A DNA stretch of 64,000 nucleotides, from the NCBI GenBank assembly GCA_030645735.1, contig JAUSNP010000003.1:124001-188000 (forward strand). The letters are read 5' to 3'. Below the pieces are notes generated by a model, which saw nothing but the letters and a program-made list of their open reading frames with translations, was not told where the DNA came from and made no database searches. Source of the stretch: Candidatus Moraniibacteriota bacterium (GTDB lineage: Bacteria > Patescibacteria > Paceibacteria > Moranbacterales > UBA2206). The translations under genes were made by a program, and so were the position numbers. Each line of letters opens with the position of its first letter. Position 1 is the stretch's first letter. Of this stretch, positions 1-7,823 are shown in pieces.

Positions 1-1034
1 AGCAGTCCGGCAATGTTGTTGCGCAAAATGTCTTCCGGATCTTCATCTTCGGCAATTTTTGGCAAATCAAAGGGATTCAAATGATTGGTTGAATTCAGGG
101 AAATCTTGATGAAAGCTCCGCCAACTGTGTCACACAGATGCTTATATTCATTTTCTGGGTCAATGATGATGACATCGGTGCCAACCATCAAAGAGCGCAA
201 AACTTCCAATTTAACAGTATAACTTTTGCCACCTCCGGATTTGGCGAAAACCACCATATTGGCATTTTCCATTTTGAAGCGGTCAAAAAGAACCAAGCTA
301 TTATTATGTCGGTTGATGCCATAAAGAATGCCTTCATCATTGGAAAGGCTGGATGAAACAAAAGGAAATGTTGTAGAAAGCGGGGCAGAATTCATGTTGG
401 TTCCAATATTCAACTCATCATTGGCCAGTGGAATAGTTGAATTGAAGCCTTGTTCCGTTTTGAAGATAGACGGCTTGATATAAACCAATTGTGCTTCCAG
501 AATTGATTCGATAGCGCGCGTAGTCTTGTCCAATTCTTTTTCATCTTGGCCATAGATAGTTATGTATAATCCAAAACGGAAAAACTTTTCTGTGCCTTGT
601 TGCAGTTTGTCGCGCAACTCATCAATGTCTTGCATAGCGGTTTCCAAGGATGGATCGCGAATCATTCCATTTTCTTGCTCAATGTGGAGCTGGGATTGCA
701 CTTGGGTCGCGCTTTTTCGGAGTGTTTTCAAGATATCCACGGTTTCAATCGGGTGCACGAACATGGAAATGTCGATGGACATATCAATGTTGATGATGGG
801 TGAAAACCAATTGCTGTTCAAAAATCTAGGATAAGAGATGACAAAAATTGTGCGCGCCAAAGTCTCGCCCAATTGGATGGACTTGGGCAAAATCTTAATA
901 GCGGCTGGCGCCAAAAGATCTTGCAATTTGGCCACACCCTCTTGATAGAATTTTTCTGACTCAATCACATCATCAAGAATCACCGCTTTTTTCGGTTGAG
1001 TTGAGGGATCTTTTTTGCTTAGGAAATCAAACAT
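1..1034 (-). CDS. VirB4-like type IV secretion ATPase (partial)
   Basis: This is the N-terminal 344 codons of a longer gene; the 3' end runs off the window. It starts at an ATG giving MFDFLSKKD. A Walker A motif (AKSGGGKS) is near residue 263, followed by VIIIDPENEYKHL, the typical pattern of VirB4/TraC conjugation ATPases that power type IV secretion at the inner membrane. The region before it resembles the VirB4 N-terminal domain. It is followed upstream by TraC-like, PrgI and VirB6-like genes on the same strand, which supports the assignment. The C-terminal Walker B region is not visible. Confidence 0.88.
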   Translation of the reverse strand, partial: MFDFLSKKDPSTQPKKAVILDDVIESEKFYQEGVAKLQDLLAPAAIKILPKSIQLGETLARTIFVISYPRFLNSNWFSPIINIDMSIDISMFVHPIETVDILKTLRKSATQVQSQLHIEQENGMIRDPSLETAMQDIDELRDKLQQGTEKFFRFGLYITIYGQDEKELDKTTRAIESILEAQLVYIKPSIFKTEQGFNSTIPLANDELNIGTNMNSAPLSTTFPFVSSSLSNDEGILYGINRHNNSLVLFDRFKMENANMVVFAKSGGGKSYTVKLEVLRSLMVGTDVIIIDPENEYKHLCDTVGGAFIKISLNSTNHLNPFDLPKIAEDEDPEDILRNNIAGL

Positions 1035-1040
1035 AATTGT

Positions 1041-1154
1041 CAGAACCACTGATTATCACATGAAAACACTGATTTCACATGATTGTGGATTATTTTTTAT
1101 TTTAAATTTTTTCAGGTGGCGTCATGTGTACTCAGGTGTTAATCAGTGGTTCTG
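1041..1154. repeat. Intergenic element bounded by a 15-bp perfect inverted repeat
   Basis: CAGAACCACTGATTA (1041-1055) is repeated in perfect inversion at 1140-1154. The 84-bp interior is AT-rich and contains smaller repeats such as TCACATGA and CATGTG. It fills the whole gap between the VirB4-like gene and the gene before it. It looks like a small palindromic repeat element; a role in mRNA processing or attenuation within the operon is possible but unproven. Confidence 0.6.
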
Positions 1155-1156
1155 AT

Positions 1157-1837
1157 TTATTTCAATTCTAGTTCTTCAATATTCCCAATCTTTGTATCAT
1201 TAAAAATATTCGGGTTGTAGGAGTTGTACATCAATTCGATCAATTCTTGAGTTTTGAGGGGTGTCATGCGAGCGCCAATGCCAGATAGTGAGGCGGAAAT
1301 GTGGTCAACTCTTTGAAAGAGCTGGTTTTTGTAAGTTTCAAAGTCCTCTCTTTTGTGCGTGATGTCCTTTTTAGCACTGCTGAAAAGATTGCCCAAAAAA
1401 CTGCGGTCTTGATTTTCAACTGGAGCAAATGGCACAATCACATAAAAACTTTTGTCCATAATGTTGGACACAGAAACTAATTGGCGGATGAAATTTTTGT
1501 ATTCATAAATCTGCAAACGCAAAAGCTCGCTGTCCTGCTCTTTTTCTTTTTTCTCGACATATTCAATATACTTATCAATATTCATTCGGCGCGAGCTGAT
1601 CAAAATTTGAATCGGAAAGTCCAAGGAATTCAAGAAATTTTGATACTGATTGATGATAGCTTCTTGTTCGTCGGATGATTTCAAATCAAAGTTGATGGCT
1701 GACACGGCTAAAACTGCTCGCAAGGCGCCACTTTTTAGCACAATTACATCTTCCTTGATTTCAGCCACATCCAAAAACTGCTGACTGGGATTAGTCGTGG
1801 TTTGTTTGGTTATCTTGGGTGAATTTAGTGTTTCCAT
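1157..1837 (-). CDS. TraC-like / VirB4 N-terminal-domain-like protein of the secretion locus
   Basis: A 226-residue soluble protein without signal peptide. It contains LKSGALRAVLAVSAINF near residue 35 and a region rich in charged helices (VEKKEKEQDSELLRLQIYEYKNF). Proteins of this kind sit next to PrgI and VirB4 in Patescibacteria and are usually named TraC-like; they resemble the N-terminal part of VirB4/TraC ATPases but lack the P-loop. Its start codon overlaps the stop of the PrgI gene (TAATG), implying translational coupling. Assignment rests on context and general resemblance. Confidence 0.6.
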   Translation of the reverse strand: METLNSPKITKQTTTNPSQQFLDVAEIKEDVIVLKSGALRAVLAVSAINFDLKSSDEQEAIINQYQNFLNSLDFPIQILISSRRMNIDKYIEYVEKKEKEQDSELLRLQIYEYKNFIRQLVSVSNIMDKSFYVIVPFAPVENQDRSFLGNLFSSAKKDITHKREDFETYKNQLFQRVDHISASLSGIGARMTPLKTQELIELMYNSYNPNIFNDTKIGNIEELELK

Positions 1838-2262
1838 TATCTTTTATTTATTTCTAATAATTTGGAAATATCTTCAATTTTCTGTCTGGAAATTTCTTTT
1901 TTTGGAACAATGGCGGCAGCGGCAGCTTTTTTCTGCGCGGCTGTTTTTGGCTTGGCGGGCCTGGAAAAGGCTTTTATGTCAGCCACTCTTCTCCAGACAT
2001 ACATTTTGGGTTTGGTGAAAAATGAGACCGCCGACAAAAGAAACAGTATGAATGGTTGGCCGTGTGGCTTGAAAAAAGCCAGCGCACCAAAAATCATAGT
2101 CAAGATGACGGCAACGATAATAAACAAGGACATATCAAGGATGCTCCAAGCCACCAACAAAATCACGCCTTCCGCTCCCAACCAGCCCAATTGCTTGGCG
2201 GTCAACGGCCCGACGATCTTATCCTCTATGTCAATAAATTGTGGGACGTTGAACATGCCCAT
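1837..2262 (-). CDS. PrgI family membrane protein
   Basis: The protein begins MGMFNVPQFIDIEDKIVGPLTAKQ, the hallmark of the PrgI family, small inner-membrane proteins found with VirB4 in Gram-positive and Patescibacterial type IV secretion systems. Two hydrophobic segments follow (about residues 27-63), then a basic, Ala/Lys-rich tail. An ATG 51 bp further upstream is in frame, but the added residues come from an AT-rich repeat-like stretch and do not resemble the family, so the later ATG was chosen. No clear ribosome binding site precedes it. Confidence 0.82.
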   Translation of the reverse strand: MGMFNVPQFIDIEDKIVGPLTAKQLGWLGAEGVILLVAWSILDMSLFIIVAVILTMIFGALAFFKPHGQPFILFLLSAVSFFTKPKMYVWRRVADIKAFSRPAKPKTAAQKKAAAAAIVPKKEISRQKIEDISKLLEINKR

Positions 2263-2332
2263 ACTTTTTTTAAAATCACAAATTACAAAATACAAATAAC
2301 AAACAAATTTCAAATTTCAAAATTAGAAAAAA

Positions 2333-3469
2333 CTATTGTTCTCGTAGATTTACTACATTCTTTCCTAGTGCTCTAGGGTCTGGTCTATTTTCAGCGGGTT
2401 GTGGTCTGGTCTGAGTTGCTGGCGTAATTCGGTATGGTTGATCTTGTGGCATGTCTTTTCTTTCATAAGCCAATTTCTGTGGTGAGGAAAAACTAATTTT
2501 ATTAACCGGAGCATCAGTCAGGGTCGGTTTAGTCATTTGGTCATTCGTCATTGGTGCTTGATTCGAAATTCGAAATTCTGAATTTGAAATTTGTCTATCT
2601 TGCTTAGGTTCTTCAACCGAACTAGTAACACTAAATATAATTTTCTTCGAAACCTTATCCACCGTGACCACGCTTTTCTCATCAAACGCTTTCAAAATAT
2701 ATGACAAATTTTCTCGATCACTTGAGCTCAAGCCCTGCGCATTTTTGCTGTGGAACAGATAATTGCTACGAACCATGGGGCTATGTGTTTCTTGACCAAG
2801 AGTGTGAGTATAATCAGCCAGCCAATTTTTGATTGATGGTCTAACTGGTTCTGGAAAGCTCATGATCTTAATGCGGTTGGAAGTTATGACTTGTTCACCC
2901 AGTTCGGGAAATTGTTTCATGGCATCAGCAAGTGACGCTTGCATCAAATCGGCTAGTGCTGTAGTTGGTTGGAATTTTTCTGGACGTGTGTTTATGCTGG
3001 ATGGATTGGCACTGATGTATATTGGGAAACGCAAAATTTGCATAACCGTATCAGTTAATCCGGAAATAGTTACGGATAATAAATAATCATACATACGGAA
3101 AATACGCATCAATCTTCGCTGATTAATTTTATCTAATTTTTGTGTTTCACTATCAGTTGAAACAAATTGAAAAAATGTATCAGAAGTGCGCTCAATATTA
3201 TTATATGTTTTACGATAGCGATCAATCCATTGATTCACAGAAGCTGGTCCAACCATTTGTTCATTTGACCTGGCAGCAAGATTTAATGCTTTACGAAGAT
3301 TTTCTCTAGCTGGGTAGGGAAGAAAAACAAATCTCGTGATCATCTCACCTTCTAAAAAAGTTTCATCTTCCAATGCTTCTAACAGATTGTTTTTTAGCAC
3401 AGCAATGCATTCCTCATTCGGGATATCTGCAAATTTTTTTATTTTTTCTTGAAATGAAAGTAAGGGCAT
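2333..3469 (-). CDS. Hypothetical protein of the type IV secretion operon
   Basis: A 378-residue protein with no signal peptide or membrane segment and a family I do not recognise. The N-terminal 210 residues look helical. Residues about 290-315 read ISNSEFRISNQ followed by APMTNDQMTK; this part is encoded by a short repeat sequence also found between genes elsewhere in this window, so it is probably an in-frame repeat insertion in a linker. The C-terminus is low-complexity and rich in Pro, Gln and Arg. It lies between VirB6-like and PrgI genes, suggesting a cytoplasmic accessory role. Confidence 0.65.
   Translation of the reverse strand: MPLLSFQEKIKKFADIPNEECIAVLKNNLLEALEDETFLEGEMITRFVFLPYPARENLRKALNLAARSNEQMVGPASVNQWIDRYRKTYNNIERTSDTFFQFVSTDSETQKLDKINQRRLMRIFRMYDYLLSVTISGLTDTVMQILRFPIYISANPSSINTRPEKFQPTTALADLMQASLADAMKQFPELGEQVITSNRIKIMSFPEPVRPSIKNWLADYTHTLGQETHSPMVRSNYLFHSKNAQGLSSSDRENLSYILKAFDEKSVVTVDKVSKKIIFSVTSSVEEPKQDRQISNSEFRISNQAPMTNDQMTKPTLTDAPVNKISFSSPQKLAYERKDMPQDQPYRITPATQTRPQPAENRPDPRALGKNVVNLREQ
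2519..2599 (-). repeat. Dispersed short repeat embedded in a coding region
   Basis: On the plus strand this reads GGTTTAGTCATTTGGTCATTCG, split here into GTCATTTGGTCATTCGTCA and the following TTCGAAATTCGAAATTC tract. TCATxxGTCAT strings like this also lie just after the CCA-adding enzyme gene (39588-39615) and after both TrmB-like genes (44547-44595 and 47067-47093), where they are non-coding. Here the reading frame stays open through it. Confidence 0.6.
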
Positions 3470-3500
3470 ATTTATGAAAGATTAAATTTTAGTTCTCTTT

Positions 3501-5591
3501 TTATGTTTTTGGTTTTGGCTTTGCTAAGTTTTCCGATGTTGTTATAAAACTATCAATATTCTCCGCTTGTTCTGGGAATTTCTTTTTGAGTTCTTTGAGT
3601 TTTGCCGTAATAACTGGGTCGTTAGAAGGTGCCCTGAAGTCAGTGCGGGATCTCTTAAGTTGTTCAATTACAGCTGGATTAACCATTTGACTAAAAAACA
3701 TTTCGCCCAGTTCGGTAAGTCCTTCTAACTCCATCTTTTTTGTTTCAGCATTCCACTTGCGTTTGTAGATTGCGTCAGGATGCAATTTTTTCATCAACTC
3801 TTGTGGTTCGATATTCTTTAACTTACCAAGAGCTGCTTCAGCATGCTCCCGACGCGTGTTACGTGCAAAGGTGCCATCCTTATTGATCTTAATAGCTCCA
3901 TACAATCCAGCATTGCCACTGCTGAGGCCAATCTCCCCAAGCTGATACATTTGCCTATAGGCCTCTTGGTCACTTAGTCCAGTTGCTTTTAGATCTTGAA
4001 GCATTTCAAATGCTGTTCCATCCTGAGCGATACCATCTTTTTCATTTTCCACCGTTCCAAAAGCATTAAGATCTTTTTGTTTGAAATGCATAAGGTCATT
4101 TGTGTCATTGGATTTGGCTAGTGTACGCTGGGCGGCAATAGTTTGATATTGAGCTACAAGACCTTTGCGACCCTTATTCTTTTCTATGAGTTCAATTAAT
4201 TCTTCCGAACTGTGGTAAATTAGAGATTGTTCTTTTTGCTTTTCAGCTATTTGACCTTCAATGGCAAATTGTTCATAGTGAGTTTCTTCACCACCAAAAA
4301 TCTTATTCAATCTATCATTCCATGCCCCAGATCCAACAGCCAACTTATCTTTTTCTGCTCGATCAGTAGTTTCTTTCCAAGCTTTCATGAATTGTCTCGG
4401 ACTAACTTTCCATCTAGCTAAGGTATTTCGATCAATGGCTTTAAGTCCTGCTATGCTACTCTTTTTCATTAGACCACCTGTCCATTTGGACAATCCTTGC
4501 ACCATAGAGCCACCTTCTATGCCCATCTTTTGGGCGATGCCCATGGCCATCCAGAGGACGACGATTGGAATGGACATGTTGGCCATGGCGGAAAGGGGGT
4601 CGTTACTTTGAGCTAGTTGAACAGAGCTACCAACGGCTTCCATTAGCGCGACAGAGAGGCTCAAAGCTAGAACCATGATTGGTCCAAAAAGGGCATACTT
4701 GAAAAGATAATCCCACCAACCAAAGTCTTTGCCGGCGATGTTGCCTACAAATGCCACTGGTGAGAAAATGATGAGGGCTGCCAAAGCCACCATACGAATG
4801 AGAAACATCAGAGCCAGTGCTAAGAATGTCATAGCTAAAAGAAAAGAGAAAATGACTGCCGCGAGAAGCTGTGAGATGGAAGCATTCTTGGCTTCCAGAA
4901 TTATTTTCATAGCTGATCCGCGAGTGATGTTGGTAAAAAAAATAGTTGGATCTGCCGCTGTATCGGGCATCAACTGCGTGAGCAGAGTGTACATCAGAGA
5001 ATTGGAAGCATCAATGATGACACGCGTGATGGGAAAACTGAAATTAACTAGCAGTGCCATCAGAACAATAGTCAAAATGATTTTTTTCTCGCCATATTTG
5101 CCACCAATTTGAAAGATGATGGAAAAAGCTGAATAAAGTAAAAATAAGATGAAGCCGATATTTAGGACATCGCGAATTTGTCCCCAAGCGGTATAGAGAA
5201 CTTCGTTATTAAGCACAGCGCTGAGCCTGTCCACATCCACCGCTACTCCGAAAATTCCCGCAGAAACTCCCAAAAGCATGGCGTTAAATTCCAGAACAAG
5301 ACTGAGTGGGCAAGTAATTAATACTTTAAAATCGCCAGTTAAAATACTACTGGAACAAGCAGCATTATCATCTGTATTGGCAGCGTTGCCATCGCCCTTG
5401 AAAGCATTTTGTACATAGTTTCGTACATTTGGATTTGTGGCAGCTCCGATTATCATGGGAATAGTTTGAAGGACTGCTTTGGCGGGTTGTGGATAAAACA
5501 CAAAGCTAGCAAAGATTATAAAAATTGCTAGGAATACGCTGGATATTTTATTGTGGCTTTGGTTTTTCAAATTTTTGAATATTTCCAACAA
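3501..5591 (-). CDS. VirB6/TrbL-like polytopic membrane protein
   Basis: A 696-residue protein. An N-terminal hydrophobic segment (about 16-38) ends in AKA, like a signal peptide. At least six more membrane segments lie between residues 85 and 370 (for example LNIGFILFLLYSAFSIIF and MVALAALIIFSPVAFVG). The C-terminal 320 residues are hydrophilic and cytoplasmic-looking. This layout fits the VirB6/TrbL channel component of type IV secretion systems. It lies in the PrgI/VirB4 operon, 5 bp from the upstream exported protein gene. Sequence identity to a named family is not certain. Confidence 0.7.
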   Translation of the reverse strand: MLEIFKNLKNQSHNKISSVFLAIFIIFASFVFYPQPAKAVLQTIPMIIGAATNPNVRNYVQNAFKGDGNAANTDDNAACSSSILTGDFKVLITCPLSLVLEFNAMLLGVSAGIFGVAVDVDRLSAVLNNEVLYTAWGQIRDVLNIGFILFLLYSAFSIIFQIGGKYGEKKIILTIVLMALLVNFSFPITRVIIDASNSLMYTLLTQLMPDTAADPTIFFTNITRGSAMKIILEAKNASISQLLAAVIFSFLLAMTFLALALMFLIRMVALAALIIFSPVAFVGNIAGKDFGWWDYLFKYALFGPIMVLALSLSVALMEAVGSSVQLAQSNDPLSAMANMSIPIVVLWMAMGIAQKMGIEGGSMVQGLSKWTGGLMKKSSIAGLKAIDRNTLARWKVSPRQFMKAWKETTDRAEKDKLAVGSGAWNDRLNKIFGGEETHYEQFAIEGQIAEKQKEQSLIYHSSEELIELIEKNKGRKGLVAQYQTIAAQRTLAKSNDTNDLMHFKQKDLNAFGTVENEKDGIAQDGTAFEMLQDLKATGLSDQEAYRQMYQLGEIGLSSGNAGLYGAIKINKDGTFARNTRREHAEAALGKLKNIEPQELMKKLHPDAIYKRKWNAETKKMELEGLTELGEMFFSQMVNPAVIEQLKRSRTDFRAPSNDPVITAKLKELKKKFPEQAENIDSFITTSENLAKPKPKT

Positions 5592-5596
5592 AAAAG

Positions 5597-6673
5597 TTAT
5601 TGGTTTTTGAATATTGATCCCACCCCTTGAGTCTTGGCCGTTTCGTTTACTTTTGTTGTAGCTTTAGCCTTGGTATCTTGAACTTTCTTTTGGACAACCT
5701 CGCTAGCCTTGCCGATACCTTTCTGAATAGCAGAAGTAATCATTTGTTGCACAAGACCCGTGACTACACCCTTGATATCTTGGGCAGTTGCTAGCGCGGT
5801 GCTACCAATATTTTGCACATTGGCCATAGCGTCTTTGACGAGAATTCCTGGTGAAACAGTTAATCCATCTTTTTTAGTTCCGGGAAATCCTTGTGAGGCC
5901 GTTCCTTCAACCTGAGCTGTTTGTTTTTCTTCAGCTAGTTTTGTTTGGTAGGCCATCGTAGCATTGGCATTGAAGCCCCATGAATTGCAAATGCCAGAAA
6001 GATATAGGCGTAGATTGGCATACCCACCGCGCGCATCATTGATGTCTCCTTGTGTGCATTTTGCCAGTGTAGGTGGTGTCTTTCCAGTGGTGTTGGCTTC
6101 AGCTGTTTCTTTGCTGGCGGCGGCATCGGTTGAGCTGGGTTCAGCGCCCGCTAAATTGCTAGCTTGCGCCATGTAAGAAAACTTTCCAAAACTCGAGTTG
6201 TTCATCGCCATGCCATAACCAAAGGAGCCATTGCCCACCCCTTCATAGTTGGAAGCAAACAGGCTTGAGCCAACCTTTTTGACATAGCCAGAAGCCGAAG
6301 CGCGACCAGCCGTGACTGTTTGACTCAGATAGTCATTCATATATTTGTCAGCATTTTCTCGTGGTTTGTCATGCAAATAGTCTTTCCAGTCCGTGATAAA
6401 GGCTGGCGCTGATGAAAAGGAACCGCCAATGACACTATTCATTTCTTGGTTGATGGCTTTGATGGCAGCTGTTTTCAAAGCGCTAACAACGATAGACATG
6501 ATGTTGGTTTTAATAAATTCTAGAACGGTTTTGAATATTTGTTGTGGAAACTCGCCCCAAGCCGCTTGAGCTGGTTGGGCATAGATTGGGCCAAAAACCA
6601 AAGAAGTCATCAACAATATGACGAGCAGTCCCTTTTTAAATTTGGTGATGTTTATTTTTTGAAACAATTTCAT
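5597..6673 (-). CDS. Exported hypothetical protein of the secretion operon
   Basis: A 358-residue protein with a clear N-terminal signal segment (KKGLLVILLMTSLVFGPIYA, then QPAQAA). The mature part begins WGEFPQQIFKTVLEFIKTN and contains a predicted amphipathic helix region, a Gly/Ser-rich centre, only two cysteines (CTQGD and GICNSW), and a Lys/Thr/Ala-rich helical C-terminus. No family is recognised. It sits 2 bp after the preceding gene and 5 bp before the VirB6-like gene, so it is co-transcribed and may be a surface or periplasm-like component of the apparatus. Confidence 0.65.
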   Translation of the reverse strand: MKLFQKINITKFKKGLLVILLMTSLVFGPIYAQPAQAAWGEFPQQIFKTVLEFIKTNIMSIVVSALKTAAIKAINQEMNSVIGGSFSSAPAFITDWKDYLHDKPRENADKYMNDYLSQTVTAGRASASGYVKKVGSSLFASNYEGVGNGSFGYGMAMNNSSFGKFSYMAQASNLAGAEPSSTDAAASKETAEANTTGKTPPTLAKCTQGDINDARGGYANLRLYLSGICNSWGFNANATMAYQTKLAEEKQTAQVEGTASQGFPGTKKDGLTVSPGILVKDAMANVQNIGSTALATAQDIKGVVTGLVQQMITSAIQKGIGKASEVVQKKVQDTKAKATTKVNETAKTQGVGSIFKNQ

Positions 6674-6675
6674 GC

Positions 6676-7716
6676 TTATTGAAATAGCATTTGGATTAAA
6701 TCAGGATTGGGCGCAGTAGCTCCGTAGGAAGTCAATTTATTCTTAACTGAATCATCGTAGGTAAGCCCATAGGTGTTGAATTTTTCATTCAAGTCATCAG
6801 AAAAAGTTGAAGCATAATCAATGAAACTAGAGGCTTTGGAAAAATTAGCAATGTTGGCAATGGGATCGTTTGGATCTTGCGTCAACAATTCATCTAGGTT
6901 TTGTGAATATTTAGCAATGCGCAAAGCTTCAATGTGCGTGTCAACCAATTCTGCTGGCACGGGAATGCTTTTCATTTGTTCCACAATTTTTTGTTCAGTG
7001 CCAAGCACGCTTCTGATAGAAGATGTGTTTTGGGTGAGTATGCCCGTGGTGAAATCCTGCGAAAGAGAAGTGGATATATTGGTGAGATCGGTGGCAGAAG
7101 TGATGGGCGTAGGAGAATTGCTAGACATGACATAGGAAACACCAGTGATATAGTCAGCGAAATCTTCTTTTTTGATTTGTGTAATTTGAGCATCACTTAG
7201 GCCTGTTGTTGCAGGTTGTTCTTTGATAGTGATTTCATCTTTACTGACGGCTGGAAACTCATCCGTAGAAACCTTCGTATTCAAAGACTCATCCACAATG
7301 GCCTTCACTTGTTCCATAGTCACTTCCTGATTGTTTGGGTCTGCATCTTGAACTAGTGTTGAGATTCTTTGTGTAACCTCCTCCGTCATGTTTGTAGCAT
7401 TGGGGTTAGTGGAAACATTTTCTGTATTGATAGATTTGATCTCTGGGGTGACTCTGTCTCCCGGAGCAGGCTTGAGGGGATTGTAGCCAGATTGAATTTC
7501 AGCGCCATCGGAATAGCCATCGCCATCAGTGTCGGCCACTTGTGGGTTGGTGCCATAAGTTTTTTCCTCCTCATCAGAAAGGCCATCCTGATCGCTGTCT
7601 AAAAAGATGTTTTTGTTGGTGCTAGCTTGTTCTTCAGCCATGGCGAAAAAAGAAAAACTAGCGATTGTTAGCGCAAATAAAACTATAAGAGATAGTTGAA
7701 CTTTTTTTATTTTCAT
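6676..7716 (-). CDS. Exported protein with thrombospondin type 3-like calcium repeats
   Basis: A 346-residue protein with a signal segment (LSLIVLFALTIASFSFFAMA). Residues about 39-80 hold two Asp-rich calcium-binding repeats: DSDQDGLSDEEEKTYGTNP and DTDGDGYSDGAEIQSGYNP, typical of thrombospondin type 3 repeats seen in many CPR surface proteins. The rest is a mostly helical domain with no recognised family. It is the first gene of the secretion operon, and a -10 box lies immediately before its ATG. Likely anchored or secreted outside the cytoplasmic membrane. Confidence 0.78.
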   Translation of the reverse strand: MKIKKVQLSLIVLFALTIASFSFFAMAEEQASTNKNIFLDSDQDGLSDEEEKTYGTNPQVADTDGDGYSDGAEIQSGYNPLKPAPGDRVTPEIKSINTENVSTNPNATNMTEEVTQRISTLVQDADPNNQEVTMEQVKAIVDESLNTKVSTDEFPAVSKDEITIKEQPATTGLSDAQITQIKKEDFADYITGVSYVMSSNSPTPITSATDLTNISTSLSQDFTTGILTQNTSSIRSVLGTEQKIVEQMKSIPVPAELVDTHIEALRIAKYSQNLDELLTQDPNDPIANIANFSKASSFIDYASTFSDDLNEKFNTYGLTYDDSVKNKLTSYGATAPNPDLIQMLFQ

Positions 7717-7723
7717 TAATAGA

Positions 7724-7729
7724 ATTATA
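7724..7729 (-). promoter_or_regulatory. Extended -10 promoter of the secretion operon, near-leaderless
   Basis: On the minus strand TGTGGTATAAT ends only 7 bases before the ATG at 7716. The TG one base ahead of TATAAT forms an extended -10 element. Transcription would start at or next to the A of the start codon, so the mRNA may be leaderless. No convincing -35 box is seen. Confidence 0.55.
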
Positions 7730-7823
7730 CCACAAAAAAGTAAAACAAATAAACCACTTTGCCTGTGTATAACTCATGACTTAAATGGTTGCGAAAAAGT
7801 GTCAAGATTGATACTGTATATGT

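Noticed and set aside
562..834. Plus-strand frames of 68-90 codons opposite the VirB4-like gene
   Set aside because: They are shadows of the conserved minus-strand ATPase frame.
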